Source: Ereboglobus luteus
Lineage (GTDB): Bacteria; Verrucomicrobiota; Verrucomicrobiia; Opitutales; Opitutaceae
DNA: 64,000 bases
NCBI RefSeq assembly: GCF_003096195.1
Contig: NZ_CP023004.1
Span: 2,832,501 to 2,896,500 of the forward strand
Reading direction: 5' to 3'
Made by a program: the position numbers and the translations under genes. Positions 20,013 through 28,916 of this stretch are shown here, piece after piece (positions within the stretch are counted from its first letter, which is position 1; every line of letters starts with the position of its first letter). The notes under the pieces are model-generated. The model saw only the letters and a program-made list of their open reading frames with translations. It searched no databases and had not been told where the DNA came from.

Positions 20013-20100
20013 CCCGGGAGCGCGGGCATCCTGCCCGCAAGATGGCGCGACGCGCCACACAAACTTCCAAACCTGCGGGCAAGATGCCCGCGTTCCCGGG
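20013..20100. repeat. 88-base inverted-repeat element next to menD
   Basis: The left arm CCCGGGAGCGCGGGCATCCT... (20013-20040) and right arm (20073-20100) are reverse complements over 28 bases with about three mismatches, each containing a GCGGGCA...TGCCCGC hairpin. It ends directly at the menD stop codon and may act as its transcript-end hairpin. No T tract is visible. Confidence 0.8.
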
Positions 20101-20101
20101 T

Positions 20102-21850
20102 TCAAACCGCCGCGGCGGCTTGCGCGAGCAGCGCTTTGCGGCGGGCGGTGTCGCGTTTGCGATCGGTGGGGATTTCGAGCACGCGCACGCCGCGCTCGGG
20201 GAGCGTCGAGATGAGTTTTGTGAACTGCGTCCAACTTTCGATGCGTGTGTGCTCGACGCCGTAGGTGGCGCAGAGTTTGGCGAAGTCGATGTTTTGCGGC
20301 GTGGCGAAATATTCCTCGAACGGCGGGTCGAATTGCGCGACGGGCAGGTGCTCAAAAATTCCGCCGCCGTTGTTGTTGACGAGCACGATGGTGAGGCTGC
20401 CGCGTGTGCGCGATGCGTTTGCGAGCAGAAAGCCGTTGGTGTCGTGCAGGAGCGAGAGGTCGCCGGTGAGCAGCACCGCCGGGTTGCCTGTGCCGTGCGC
20501 GACGCCGAGCGCGGTCGAGAGCGTGCCGTCGATGCCGTTTGCGCCGCGGTTGTGGTGGATGAAATGGCAGCGGTCGTTTGCGGGCCAGAAGTATTCGGCG
20601 TCGCGCACGGGCATGGAGTTGGCTATGAAGATGTTTGTTTGCTTCGGGAGATGTTTCGCGAGCAGCGACGTGGCGCGCGGCTCGAACAGGTCGGTGTCGG
20701 CGACGGTGTCGAGCGCGGTGTCGAGCGTTGCGCGTGCGGATTTTTCGGCGCGCGCCCAAGCGTCGCGATAATCGTCGGACGCGCTTTTTGGCGGATCCCT
20801 GAAGGGGGCGATGTGGTTGCCGCGCACCCAGGTGGTCCGGCAGTGCAGCGCGTCGCGGTTGTGAAAGGTCGGCGCGACCATCAGCACGGCGGGCTGTGTA
20901 TTTTCGATCCAGGCGCGCAGGATTTTGCTCGTCGGCCAGCCGCCCGCGCACAGGACGAACGAGGGCGCGAGCGACGCGGCGGCGGCCTCGTTGCGCAATA
21001 TCGCGTCGTAGGCCGAAACGCGGATGACGCTTGGGCTCGTCTCGAGATGCCGCTCGTGCGAAAGGGCGTCCGCCAGCACGGGCCAGCCCGTCGAGGCCGC
21101 GATCTCGGATGCGTTTTGCACGCCGCCGGGGCCGGCGATGATGAGGCCGCGTTTTTCGCGGCTCAAATCGCGAATGGGCGCGAAGACGGTATTGTCCGAG
21201 CATTGCGCGCCGGCGTCGAAATGCCGCCAGTTGTCGTGGAAAAATTCGGCCTCGATGCGCTCGCGGTCCACGATGCCGTTTTTGTCCTCGACCGGCGGCA
21301 GCGGATCGCGGAAGGGCGCGTTGAGATGCACGGGGCCGCGCTCGGGCTGCGTCGATCGTGCCACCGCGAAGGCGATGGTCTGGCGCAGGTAGCGCAGGCG
21401 CTCGATCGCGGGCTCGGGCACGGCGAGCTCGTGATACCAGTTCACATGCGAGCCGTAGAGTTTTTGCTGGTCGATTGTCTGGCCGGACGAGCACTCTCGC
21501 ATCTCCGGCGGACGGTCAGCGGTGATGACAACGAGCGGCGCGCCGCTTTCTTGCGCCTCGATGATTGCGGGGAAAAAGTTGGCCGCCGCCGTGCCGGAGG
21601 TGCAGACGAGCGCGACGGGACGCATGGAGGATTTTGCGATGCCGAGCGCGAAAAACGCGGCGGAGCGTTCGTCGAGGACGGGATGGGTTTCGATCCGCGA
21701 GTGCCTGGCGAGGGCGAAGACGAGCGGCGTGGAGCGCGAACCGGGCGAGACGACGGCTTGTTGCACGCCGCAGCGGTGCAGGGTTTCGGCAAGCACGCCG
21801 CACCAAAGCGAGTTGGTGTTTCGAAAATCGAGTTCGTTGAAGCCGGGCAT
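20102..21850 (-). CDS. menD: SEPHCHC synthase, menaquinone biosynthesis
   Basis: A 582-residue thiamine-diphosphate enzyme that joins isochorismate and 2-oxoglutarate to form SEPHCHC. It has the expected three-domain layout: N-terminal pyrimidine-binding domain with VVSPGSRSTPLVFAL and CTSGTAAANFFPAIIEA, ADRPPEMRECSSGQTIDQ, a central domain, and a C-terminal ThDP domain with NRGANGIDGTLSTALG, the GDLSLLHDTNGF metal-diphosphate motif and VLVNNNGGGIFEHLP. These are MenD signatures. It lies 159 bases downstream of menF on the same strand, so the two probably form one transcription unit for anaerobic or respiratory quinone supply. Confidence 0.96.
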   Translation of the reverse strand: MPGFNELDFRNTNSLWCGVLAETLHRCGVQQAVVSPGSRSTPLVFALARHSRIETHPVLDERSAAFFALGIAKSSMRPVALVCTSGTAAANFFPAIIEAQESGAPLVVITADRPPEMRECSSGQTIDQQKLYGSHVNWYHELAVPEPAIERLRYLRQTIAFAVARSTQPERGPVHLNAPFRDPLPPVEDKNGIVDRERIEAEFFHDNWRHFDAGAQCSDNTVFAPIRDLSREKRGLIIAGPGGVQNASEIAASTGWPVLADALSHERHLETSPSVIRVSAYDAILRNEAAAASLAPSFVLCAGGWPTSKILRAWIENTQPAVLMVAPTFHNRDALHCRTTWVRGNHIAPFRDPPKSASDDYRDAWARAEKSARATLDTALDTVADTDLFEPRATSLLAKHLPKQTNIFIANSMPVRDAEYFWPANDRCHFIHHNRGANGIDGTLSTALGVAHGTGNPAVLLTGDLSLLHDTNGFLLANASRTRGSLTIVLVNNNGGGIFEHLPVAQFDPPFEEYFATPQNIDFAKLCATYGVEHTRIESWTQFTKLISTLPERGVRVLEIPTDRKRDTARRKALLAQAAAAV

Positions 21851-22009
21851 GGTCGCTATTTGGAAACCGCAAAGCCGCGCGAATCAATGCGAATAACAAG
21901 CGGTGTTTTTATTCACCACTGAGACACGGAGGGCGCGGAGAAAACCCGGAAGGGAAGTTATTCCAATTTTGAAACTCCGGGTCTCCGGTGTTCTTGGCGG
22001 CAAATCAAC

Positions 22010-23431
22010 TCATCCCAGCAATGCGTCGCGGATGGCGCGGAATTTGATTTCCGTTTCCTCGAATTCCTTTTCCGGCGAGGAGCCGGCGACTATGCCGGCG
22101 CCGGCGTAGAGGCGCGCGTTCGGGCCGTCGATGAGGGCGGAGCGCAGTCCGACAAAGAACTCGCCATTGCCGTGCGCGTCGATCCAGCCAATGGCGCCGG
22201 CGTAAAGGCCGCGAGGGAAACCTTCGAGTTCGCGGATGCGCGCGACGGCCGCCTCGCGCGGCGTGCCTCCGACGGCGGGCGTGGGATGCAGGCGGGCGAG
22301 CGCATCGAGCAGGCGCACGCCGTCGGGCAGTGGCGCCTCGACGGGCGTGTGCAGATGCTGGACGTTGGCGAGTTTGCGCAGACCGGGTTGCGCGGGGTGG
22401 GTGAGTTTCAGGCCGAGCGGCTCGAGGCGTCGGCGGATCGAGTCGAGCACATGGCGTTGCTCACGGACGTCCTTTTCGTTGTGAAGCAGGGTGGCGCCGA
22501 GCGCGGCGTCCTCGCTTGCCGACGCGCCGCGCGGCGCGGAACCGGCGAGCGCCTCGGTGAGGAGCCGGCGGTCGCGCACGCGCAGGAGCCGCTCGGGGCT
22601 CGCGCCGATGAAGCTCTGGCCGCGTCCGTTTGCGAGCGAGAAGCTGTAACAGTCGGCGAAGCGCTGTCGCAGGCCGTTGAGGATGCGCAGCGGGTGGAGC
22701 GGCACGGCGTCGGGCGCGGCGAAGTCGATTGCGCGCGCGAGGACGATTTTGTGAAACTCGCCCGCCGCGATGAGCTCGAGCGCGCGTGAAACAGCGGCGC
22801 GGTAGCCGGCGGTTGCGGTGGCGCGGGTTGCCAGCCCGCGGGGCAGGGTGCTTTTTCCCATGCCCGGGCTGGCGGCCTCCGCCACTTTCTGGTGCGCGTG
22901 CCAGACTTTTTTGGTGAGGGCGGTAATGTCGGAGTCGGGTGTGACGATAAAATTCGCCACGGCGGTCGTGCGTCCGTTTGCCAGGGCGACTTGCCAGCGG
23001 GGGACAAATATGCCGGCGGATTCAAAGGGTTCGCCGGGTTCGGTGTCGTTGAAAAATGAATACGCCGTGAAAAAATGCGGACCGGCAAAAGGCGCCGTCT
23101 GGTCGCCGACGGCGATGGCGTCGGCGAGCGTGGAGTCGATGAATCGCTGGCAGTCGGCGAAGCGTTGCCCGCCGCGGGCGCTGAATTCGAGAACGGCCTC
23201 GGCCCCGGCGAGCGCGCAATTTTCCGCGGGGCGTTCGACGTAGAAATGACGCTCGTTCGGCTCGAAGATCAATTCGAGCACGGCGAGCGGATCGAGCGCG
23301 GGGACTTCGAGCGTGATGCTGACCAGGCGCGGGCGGTTGATCGCGACGGCCATTGCGCGGCATTGTTCGAGAAAGTCGAGCAGTGCGACGGGATTGGCGT
23401 TGGCGGTCGGGTCGATGGGCAGAATCGTCAT
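22010..23431 (-). CDS. menF: Isochorismate synthase
   Basis: A 473-residue chorismate-utilising enzyme converting chorismate to isochorismate, the first committed step to menaquinone. The C-terminal chorismate-binding domain (about 210-470) shows FHKIVLARAIDF, FIGASPERLL, TEALAGSAPRG, VQHLHTPVEA, LHPTPAVGGTPREAA, GFPRGLYAGAIGWID and AGAGIVAGSSPEKEFEETE. The variable N-terminal part has no separate motif. Pairing with menD makes MenF rather than a siderophore EntC the likely role. The gene starts at ATG 23431. Confidence 0.94.
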   Translation of the reverse strand: MTILPIDPTANANPVALLDFLEQCRAMAVAINRPRLVSITLEVPALDPLAVLELIFEPNERHFYVERPAENCALAGAEAVLEFSARGGQRFADCQRFIDSTLADAIAVGDQTAPFAGPHFFTAYSFFNDTEPGEPFESAGIFVPRWQVALANGRTTAVANFIVTPDSDITALTKKVWHAHQKVAEAASPGMGKSTLPRGLATRATATAGYRAAVSRALELIAAGEFHKIVLARAIDFAAPDAVPLHPLRILNGLRQRFADCYSFSLANGRGQSFIGASPERLLRVRDRRLLTEALAGSAPRGASASEDAALGATLLHNEKDVREQRHVLDSIRRRLEPLGLKLTHPAQPGLRKLANVQHLHTPVEAPLPDGVRLLDALARLHPTPAVGGTPREAAVARIRELEGFPRGLYAGAIGWIDAHGNGEFFVGLRSALIDGPNARLYAGAGIVAGSSPEKEFEETEIKFRAIRDALLG

Positions 23432-23531
23432 GAGGTGGCGCGGTGGTTCGTTTTTTAGCGGGATTTTTTCAATATATTTTGGACGTTATTCTCAAGACGC
23501 TCCGTTGGCGCGCCTTTTGGGGAGGGCGGTT

Positions 23532-23933
23532 CTATTCATCATCTTTCCAACGCCAGTTTTTCAACGGCTCAAGCGCCCCACCACATCGGTCGCATCTTTC
23601 TTTTCCGGGATGCTGCGCGTGTTTGCAGTCTGGGCAAATCATCGCGCTATCATTTTCCGATGCACCCTTTCTTGTTATGAACGCAAAAAGGGGAAAGAAT
23701 ATTAAAAAATTAATAATAAATTGCAGGGGAATCTGTGTCTTGGCCTCCTCAAGCGACATCGGTCCCACGGGGGGATGCAATGCGCCCCTAAGCCCGCCAA
23801 ACACATAAAGCGTCGCAAACAATATCGCTACGATGAAAGCCCACAGAACAGGCTGCTCAATCACCTTTTTTCGGCGGGCTGCAGCTTTCTGCTCATCACA
23901 TTTTTTATCTTCTTCTGTTTTTCGAACCCACAT
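23532..23933 (-). CDS. Two-helix membrane protein with C-terminal zinc ribbon, unknown function
   Basis: A 133-residue protein. A charged, lysine-rich N-terminus is followed by two hydrophobic segments (about residues 28-48 and 70-88) and a C-terminal zinc ribbon with two cysteine pairs, CPDC and CDRCGG (about 100-121). The ribbon and both ends would face the cytoplasm. It lies 41 bases after the DeoR-family gene on the same strand, so it may be co-transcribed with it. The function is unknown. Confidence 0.65.
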   Translation of the reverse strand: MWVRKTEEDKKCDEQKAAARRKKVIEQPVLWAFIVAILFATLYVFGGLRGALHPPVGPMSLEEAKTQIPLQFIINFLIFFPLFAFITRKGASENDSAMICPDCKHAQHPGKERCDRCGGALEPLKNWRWKDDE

Positions 23934-23974
23934 TATTGTTTAGTTTTGATTCTCAAACGCGAGTGTTCAAATCG

Positions 23975-24739
23975 TCACGCGAACACTATTTTCACGCCGT
24001 GGTTTTTTATTGTCTCGAACCAGGGGCGGTTTTCGGGGTGGTCGCTGGTCACGAGCACGTCCACGTTTTCCCAGGGCGCCATTTGCGTGAGGCCGAATTT
24101 GCGGAACTTGCTGTGGTCGGCGAGCATGACGCGCAGGGAGGCGTTGCGCATCATCAGGCGGACCGTGGCGACGAGCGTGTCGGAGGTGTCGAGCAGGCCT
24201 TCCTCGTCCATGCCGCGCGCGGAGAAGAACACCACGTCGGCGCGGTATTCGCGCAGCGCCGCCTCGGTGCGCGGGCCGTAGAGCGCGTCGCCGCGTAGGT
24301 CGAGCGTTCCGCCGGGCAGGAGGATCTCGGGGCCGCCGCCGGACGAAAATCGTTGCATGAACGAACCGCAGACGTTGATCGAGTCGGTGATGATGGTTCC
24401 GCTGCGAATGTGCTGCGTGAGCTTGAGCGTGGTCGAGCCGCCGTGGATGAACGCGACGCCGCCCTTTGGAAAAAACTCGATCGCGCGCGCGGCCAGGCGC
24501 GCCTTTTCGTCCTCGAACCAGCGCTCGCGCATGACGAAGGGCAGCGAGCCGTCGCCGCCCACCGGCAGGCGCCGGAGTCCGCCGTGCACACGCCGAGCGA
24601 GGTTGGTTTCGGCGAGCCTGATGAACGCGCGACGGATGGTGGCCGCGCTTCCGCCGACCAGTTTCATCGCCTGTTCGGTCGTCAGGAAATCGCAGGCTTC
24701 GAGTTGTTTCAAAATGGCTTCTTCGCGGCGTTTGTTCAT
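23975..24739 (-). CDS. DeoR-family transcriptional regulator of the glycerol-phosphate locus
   Basis: A 254-residue regulator. The N-terminal winged HTH (about 5-55, LEACDFLTTEQAMKLVGGSAATIRRAFIRL) precedes the DeoR C-terminal sensor fold with FIHGGSTTLKL, IITDSINV, LLPGGTLD, SARGMDEEGLLD and LADHSKF. This domain binds phosphorylated sugars or glycerol phosphate in relatives such as GlpR. Start 24739 was chosen because 254 residues and an HTH at the extreme N-terminus are normal for the family; an upstream in-frame start at 24790 would add 17 residues. It is divergent from the phosphoesterase locus starting at 25015 and is the obvious candidate regulator of it. The ligand is unproven. Confidence 0.9.
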   Translation of the reverse strand: MNKRREEAILKQLEACDFLTTEQAMKLVGGSAATIRRAFIRLAETNLARRVHGGLRRLPVGGDGSLPFVMRERWFEDEKARLAARAIEFFPKGGVAFIHGGSTTLKLTQHIRSGTIITDSINVCGSFMQRFSSGGGPEILLPGGTLDLRGDALYGPRTEAALREYRADVVFFSARGMDEEGLLDTSDTLVATVRLMMRNASLRVMLADHSKFRKFGLTQMAPWENVDVLVTSDHPENRPWFETIKNHGVKIVFA

Positions 24740-24760
24740 GGCTCGGGATTGATAAAAATG

Positions 24761-24798
24761 TTTTGTTTTGATACTTGAAAAAACGATCAAAAAACAAA
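24761..24798. promoter_or_regulatory. Candidate DeoR operator: AT-rich inverted repeat in the divergent promoter region
   Basis: TTTTGTTTTGAT (24761-24772) and ATCAAAAAACAAA (24786-24798) form an imperfect inverted repeat 21 bases before the regulator start. A further CAAAC/GTTTG pair (24811-24829) and the perfect palindrome TGAGCGCTCA (24871-24880) lie between here and the first gene of the locus. Which of them the repressor binds cannot be decided from sequence alone. Confidence 0.4.
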
Positions 24799-25014
24799 CG
24801 AAAATGCGCGCAAACGCTCATATTGTTTGAAAATAAAGTTTTTTACGGGGCAAATCGGGCTGAAATTGCTTGAGCGCTCACTTTGGGAACAGAAAAATAA
24901 AGCACACTTTGCAACGACCCCGGTGGCTGCCTCATTTCCGCGGTTATTGGTCATGGTCGGAGCCTCATTGTCCCAAAAATCCAACACTCAATTCGCCCAA
25001 AGGAAACACACCGC

Positions 25015-25935
25015 ATGAAATCCACGCGAATTCTTCTCCCCATCCTCTCCCTCGCGCTTGCCGCGAATCTCGTTTGCGCCGCAAACCCCGCCTCCGATAT
25101 CCCGCAACGCAAACGCCAGTCTCCCGACGCCGTCCGTGTCGTTTCCGCAAACGTGCGCCATCCCGTCAAGGCCGACATCCCCGGCGGCAACGGTTGGGAT
25201 GCGCGCAAGGAACTCGCCCGCGACGTGCTCCTCGCCCAGGACGCCGACATCATCTGCTTCCAGGAATTCAACAATCCGCAATACGATTATCTCAAGGAGC
25301 GGCTTCCCGGTTACGAGGCGTTTGGTTTTGTTGAAAGAAACACCGACGGGCGAAAGGCCAACATGGTTTTCTATTCGAAAAAACGCTTTGAGAAAATCGC
25401 GGGCGACGGCGCGTTCCTGTCGCCGACGCCGGATGTTTACCGCTCCAAGTTCGAGGAATCCGCCACCGCGAGCAGCTTCACCTGCGTGCGCCTCAAGGAT
25501 CGCCTGACCGGGCGCGAACTGATTGTCTGGAACACACACTTCGATTACAAATATCCCGCCGGACGTGAAAAGCAGGCCGGCGCGCTCGTCGAGCAGATGA
25601 AAAAACATCCTCCCGGCATCCCGCAAATCATCACCGGCGACTTGAATTGCGACGCCGGGACCCGGCCCGTCAAAATCCTCAAGGCCGCGGGCTTCATCGA
25701 AACCTATGCGACGATTCACGGCCCCTCGGACCCCGGCTACACCTTCCACGCGTTCGAAGGCCACAGCCGCGGCAAACCCGGCGGCAAAGTTGACTTTGTG
25801 TTTTGCAACGACCGCCTTCGCCCGACCGCCGCCGAAATCATCAAGGACAATCGCAACATCGACGGTGTCCGCCGCTATCCCAGCGACCACTATTTCGTCT
25901 CCGCCGAACTCGTTTACGAAAAAGACAAAAAATGA
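25015..25935 (+). CDS. Exported endonuclease/exonuclease/phosphatase (DNase I-fold) family protein
   Basis: A 306-residue protein with a signal peptide (about residues 1-23, ending VCA-AN). The complete EEP active site is visible: ANVR (Asn), CFQEFN (metal Glu), WNTHFDY (His), GDLNCDAG (Asp/Asn), KVDFVFCND and the terminal YPSDHYFV (Asp-His). Members hydrolyse phosphodiester or phosphomonoester bonds in nucleic acids, inositol phosphates, sphingomyelin or other phosphoesters; the export signal argues for an extracytoplasmic phosphoester. It is the first gene of the locus divergent from the DeoR regulator. The exact substrate is unknown. Confidence 0.9.
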   Translation: MKSTRILLPILSLALAANLVCAANPASDIPQRKRQSPDAVRVVSANVRHPVKADIPGGNGWDARKELARDVLLAQDADIICFQEFNNPQYDYLKERLPGYEAFGFVERNTDGRKANMVFYSKKRFEKIAGDGAFLSPTPDVYRSKFEESATASSFTCVRLKDRLTGRELIVWNTHFDYKYPAGREKQAGALVEQMKKHPPGIPQIITGDLNCDAGTRPVKILKAAGFIETYATIHGPSDPGYTFHAFEGHSRGKPGGKVDFVFCNDRLRPTAAEIIKDNRNIDGVRRYPSDHYFVSAELVYEKDKK

Positions 25936-25964
25936 AATTCACCAAAGCGACCAATTTCAGTGCC

Positions 25965-26064
25965 GTAGGGGCGCACCTAGCGTGCGCCCTCGCGTCCGCC
26001 CGTGTTTTGGATGCGCACGCAACAGTCTTTCGTGAACCAGGGCGCACGCAAGGTGCGCCCCTAC
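25965..26064. repeat. Inverted-repeat element, family A copy 1 (REPIN/MITE-like)
   Basis: A 100-base element whose 26-base arms begin GTAGGGGCGCACC and end ...CGCCCCTAC, with one mismatch between arms. The interior contains GCAACAGTCTTTCG, shared with copies at 27198, 34094 and (inverted) 54278. It sits between the first and second genes of the locus. Confidence 0.85.
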
Positions 26065-26120
26065 GATGAAAGCCAAACCCATTTCTCCCAACCAACATTC
26101 ACCACACCACACACAATAAT

Positions 26121-27191
26121 ATGAGCACTAGCGAAACTCCCGCAAAACAAACCATAATCACCATCGTTGGCTCCGGCATGATGGGTTCCGCGCTTGTCTT
26201 CCCCGCGAGGGAAAACGGCCACACCGTCCGCCTCGTCGGTTCGCCGCTTGATGGCGAAATCATCGACGCCTGCCGCAAGACCGGACGCCATCCGAAGTTC
26301 GTGAAGGATTTCCCGGCGGGCGTGGAATATTACAAGATCGAGGAACTCGACAAGGCGATGGACGGCGCGGACCTGCTCATCTGCGGCATCAGCAGCTTCG
26401 GCGTCGAGTGGTTTGCCGAATACATGCTCCCGCGCATTCCCGAAACGCTGCCCGTCGTCTCGGTCACGAAGGGGCTCATCGACGACGGCACCGGCCAGCT
26501 CATTTCGTATCCCGAGTATTGGGCGCGCCGCGCCGCGCCGCGCAAACTGCGCCTCAACGCCATCGGCGGCCCCTGCACCAGCTACGAACTCGTGGCGCAG
26601 GACCAGACCGTGGTGACGTTCTGCGGCGAGGATCTCGAGACGCTTCGCTGGATGAAGGGCCTGATGCAGCGCCCGTATTATCACATCGCCGTTTCGACCG
26701 ACGTCATGGGCGTCGAGACCGCCGTCGCCCTCAAGAACGCCTACGCCTACGGCGTGTGCATCACGGTCGGCGCCTGCGAGCGCGTTTACGGCATCGACAG
26801 CATCCCGCACTACAATTCGCAAGCCGGCGCGTTCGGGCAGTCCATGCTCGAAATGCAAAAACTCATGCGTCTCCTCGGCTCCAGCAACGACGAGGCGCTC
26901 GCCGTCGGCATCGGCGATTTGTATGTCACCGTCTTCGGCGGACGCAATCGCCTGCTCGGCAAGCTGCTCGGCCGCGGCCTGCCGCTCGACGCCGCGTTGA
27001 AGGAGCTCGAAGGCATCACGCTTGAGGGCAACGTCATCGTCGTGCGCATCGTGAAGGCGCTCCGCGCCTGGGCCGCGCAAGGCAAGGTTGACCTCGCCGA
27101 ATACCCGCTCATCGCCCACCTCGGCGAGGTGCTCATTGATAACAAACCCGCGAATATTCCGTGGGAGGCGTTTGTCGCCGAGAAGCGCTGA
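26121..27191 (+). CDS. GpsA-like NAD(P)-dependent glycerol-3-phosphate dehydrogenase
   Basis: A 356-residue cytoplasmic dehydrogenase interconverting sn-glycerol 3-phosphate and dihydroxyacetone phosphate. The Rossmann motif IVGSGMMGSALVFP, SVTKGLIDDGTG (first catalytic Lys), the cofactor-region GGPCTSYELVAQ and VALKNAYAYGVCITVGA (second catalytic Lys) match GpsA, as does GDLYVTVFGGRNRLLGKLLGRG. It differs enough from a housekeeping GpsA, and sits in a catabolic-looking locus, to suggest a specialised paralogue, perhaps oxidising glycerol 3-phosphate or working in tandem with the sn-glycerol-1-phosphate dehydrogenase at 38036. No signal peptide. Confidence 0.88.
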   Translation: MSTSETPAKQTIITIVGSGMMGSALVFPARENGHTVRLVGSPLDGEIIDACRKTGRHPKFVKDFPAGVEYYKIEELDKAMDGADLLICGISSFGVEWFAEYMLPRIPETLPVVSVTKGLIDDGTGQLISYPEYWARRAAPRKLRLNAIGGPCTSYELVAQDQTVVTFCGEDLETLRWMKGLMQRPYYHIAVSTDVMGVETAVALKNAYAYGVCITVGACERVYGIDSIPHYNSQAGAFGQSMLEMQKLMRLLGSSNDEALAVGIGDLYVTVFGGRNRLLGKLLGRGLPLDAALKELEGITLEGNVIVVRIVKALRAWAAQGKVDLAEYPLIAHLGEVLIDNKPANIPWEAFVAEKR

Positions 27192-27197
27192 GGCATG

Positions 27198-27310
27198 TGA
27201 GGGCGCACCTTGCGTGCGCCCTCGCGCCCGCACGCTTTGCGGATGCGCGCGCCGAACACGCGCGCAAACAGTCATTCACACACGAGGGCGCGCGCAAGGC
27301 GCGCCCCTGC
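27198..27310. repeat. Inverted-repeat element, family A copy 2
   Basis: Left arm GAGGGCGCACCTTGCGTGCG and right arm CGAGGGCGCGCGCAAGGCGC... pair over about 26 bases with a few mismatches. The interior GCAAACAGTCATTC matches the other copies. It fills the gap between the dehydrogenase and the first calcineurin-fold gene. Confidence 0.8.
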
Positions 27311-27345
27311 AAGAAACGAAAATCTTACCAAACCCAAAAACCGAC

Positions 27346-28902
27346 ATGCACACACATCACCCGAAACTTTCACACGCGCGCTTCCTCGCGCGCATCGCCG
27401 CCGCATTTCTCGTTCTGGCCGTTGGCACGGCCTTCGCTAAAGTCACGCATCCCGACATCACGCCCGCCGCGGGCATCGACCTTTACGGCACGATTCTTGA
27501 CGACGTCGGCGCGCCCGTTGCCGGTGTTGTTGTGAGCGACGGCTTCCAGTGTGTCGCCACCGACGCGAAGGGCGTTTACCAGATGAAGCGCAACCCGAGG
27601 GCGCGCGTGGTGTATTACTCCACGCCGGCGGAATACGTCATCAACACCACCGGCAAACCCGGCAAGGGTGGTCTGGGACAGTTATACGCAAAACTCGGCG
27701 CCGAAAAACGCTACAACTTCGACCTCACGCGGCTGCCCGCGCCCGAGACGGAGTTCACGCTCATCGGCGTCGGCGATCCTCAGGTGCGCTACTTTTCCGA
27801 CCTCGGCCGTTTCAAAAATGAGACCGTTGCCGACATCCGCGAATTCGCCAGGGCCTCGCGCCTGCCCTGCTACGCGATTCTTCTCGGCGACATCGGCTTC
27901 GACACCATGCACTATCACCAGCCCATGCGCGAAATCGCCGACCTCGCGGAAATCCCCTACTTCGCCGTCATCGGAAACCACGACCACGACGAGTCCGTCA
28001 AGGGCGACGACCACAAGGCCAGCGCGGGGTTCGAGGCGATTTTTGGCCCGGTCAATTTTTCCTTCAATCGCGGCGGTGTGCACATCATCGGCATGGACGA
28101 CATCATTTACAACGGGAGGCTCAGCTACAAAACCGGCATCACCGACGAGCAGATCGAGTGGTTGCGCCAGAGCCTGAGCTTTGTGCCGAAGGACAAAATC
28201 ATCGTCCTCGCCTACCACGCCCCGCTGCGCGAAAGCGGCGCGCAAAACCGCGAGAAATTGATGAAACTCTTCGAGGGTTACGCGGAGGTTCACATCCTGG
28301 CCGGCCACACGCACTATCACGAGAACTACATCATCAAGAAACCGATCGCGGCCTACGAGCACATCCTCGCCACCGCATGCGGCGCGTGGTGGCGCTCCAC
28401 GCTCAATGTTGACGGCGCCCCGAACGGCTTCGGCGTCTTCACCTTTAACGGAAACAAAGTCGCCGACTGGTATTTCAAGGCCGTCGGCCACCCGGTCGGC
28501 TTCCAGATGCGGCTCTATCCCGGCGACATGAAATACGGCGGCCCCGGCGGCAAATTCTCCTACGGCAAAACCGCGAACGACATCGTCGTCGATGTCTGGA
28601 ACGCCGATCCCGAATGGAAAATCGTCGCCTATGAAAACGGCGTCGAGGTCGGTCCGTTGAAAAAACTCCCGCGCGTGATCGACGCCTACTCGGCCGGTTA
28701 CCATGTGGGCGTGGTCCAGCGCTCGCTCAAAAGCTATGGCGCCGGCGGCGACGGCAAGGGCACAAACCGGCACCTCTACATCCACACCAAGAAGGATCCA
28801 AACGCCCGCGTCGAAATCCACGCCACGGATCGCTTCGGGAAAACCTACGTCGAGAGCGAGCTCACCACCGACGTTTCCGAAGCCGCGCCCCCGTTGCACT
28901 GA
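27346..28902 (+). CDS. Exported calcineurin-like phosphoesterase, tandem paralogue 1
   Basis: A 518-residue protein with a signal peptide (about residues 1-30, LVLAVGTAFA). An N-terminal beta-sandwich (MetallophosN/carboxypeptidase-regulatory-like, about 45-110, VAGVVVSDGFQCVATDAKG) precedes the metallophosphatase core (about 135-345): GVGDPQ, LLGDIGFD, VIGNHDHD, LAYHAP and AGHTHYHEN. A C-terminal MetallophosC-type domain begins at ACGAWWRST. The first metal motif reads D-P-Q instead of D-x-H, as do its paralogues. It likely cleaves phosphomono- or diesters outside the cytoplasm. ATG at 27346 was chosen because it starts the signal peptide. The next paralogue follows after 14 bases. Confidence 0.92.
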   Translation: MHTHHPKLSHARFLARIAAAFLVLAVGTAFAKVTHPDITPAAGIDLYGTILDDVGAPVAGVVVSDGFQCVATDAKGVYQMKRNPRARVVYYSTPAEYVINTTGKPGKGGLGQLYAKLGAEKRYNFDLTRLPAPETEFTLIGVGDPQVRYFSDLGRFKNETVADIREFARASRLPCYAILLGDIGFDTMHYHQPMREIADLAEIPYFAVIGNHDHDESVKGDDHKASAGFEAIFGPVNFSFNRGGVHIIGMDDIIYNGRLSYKTGITDEQIEWLRQSLSFVPKDKIIVLAYHAPLRESGAQNREKLMKLFEGYAEVHILAGHTHYHENYIIKKPIAAYEHILATACGAWWRSTLNVDGAPNGFGVFTFNGNKVADWYFKAVGHPVGFQMRLYPGDMKYGGPGGKFSYGKTANDIVVDVWNADPEWKIVAYENGVEVGPLKKLPRVIDAYSAGYHVGVVQRSLKSYGAGGDGKGTNRHLYIHTKKDPNARVEIHATDRFGKTYVESELTTDVSEAAPPLH

Positions 28903-28916
28903 GACGCGCCCTCCCG

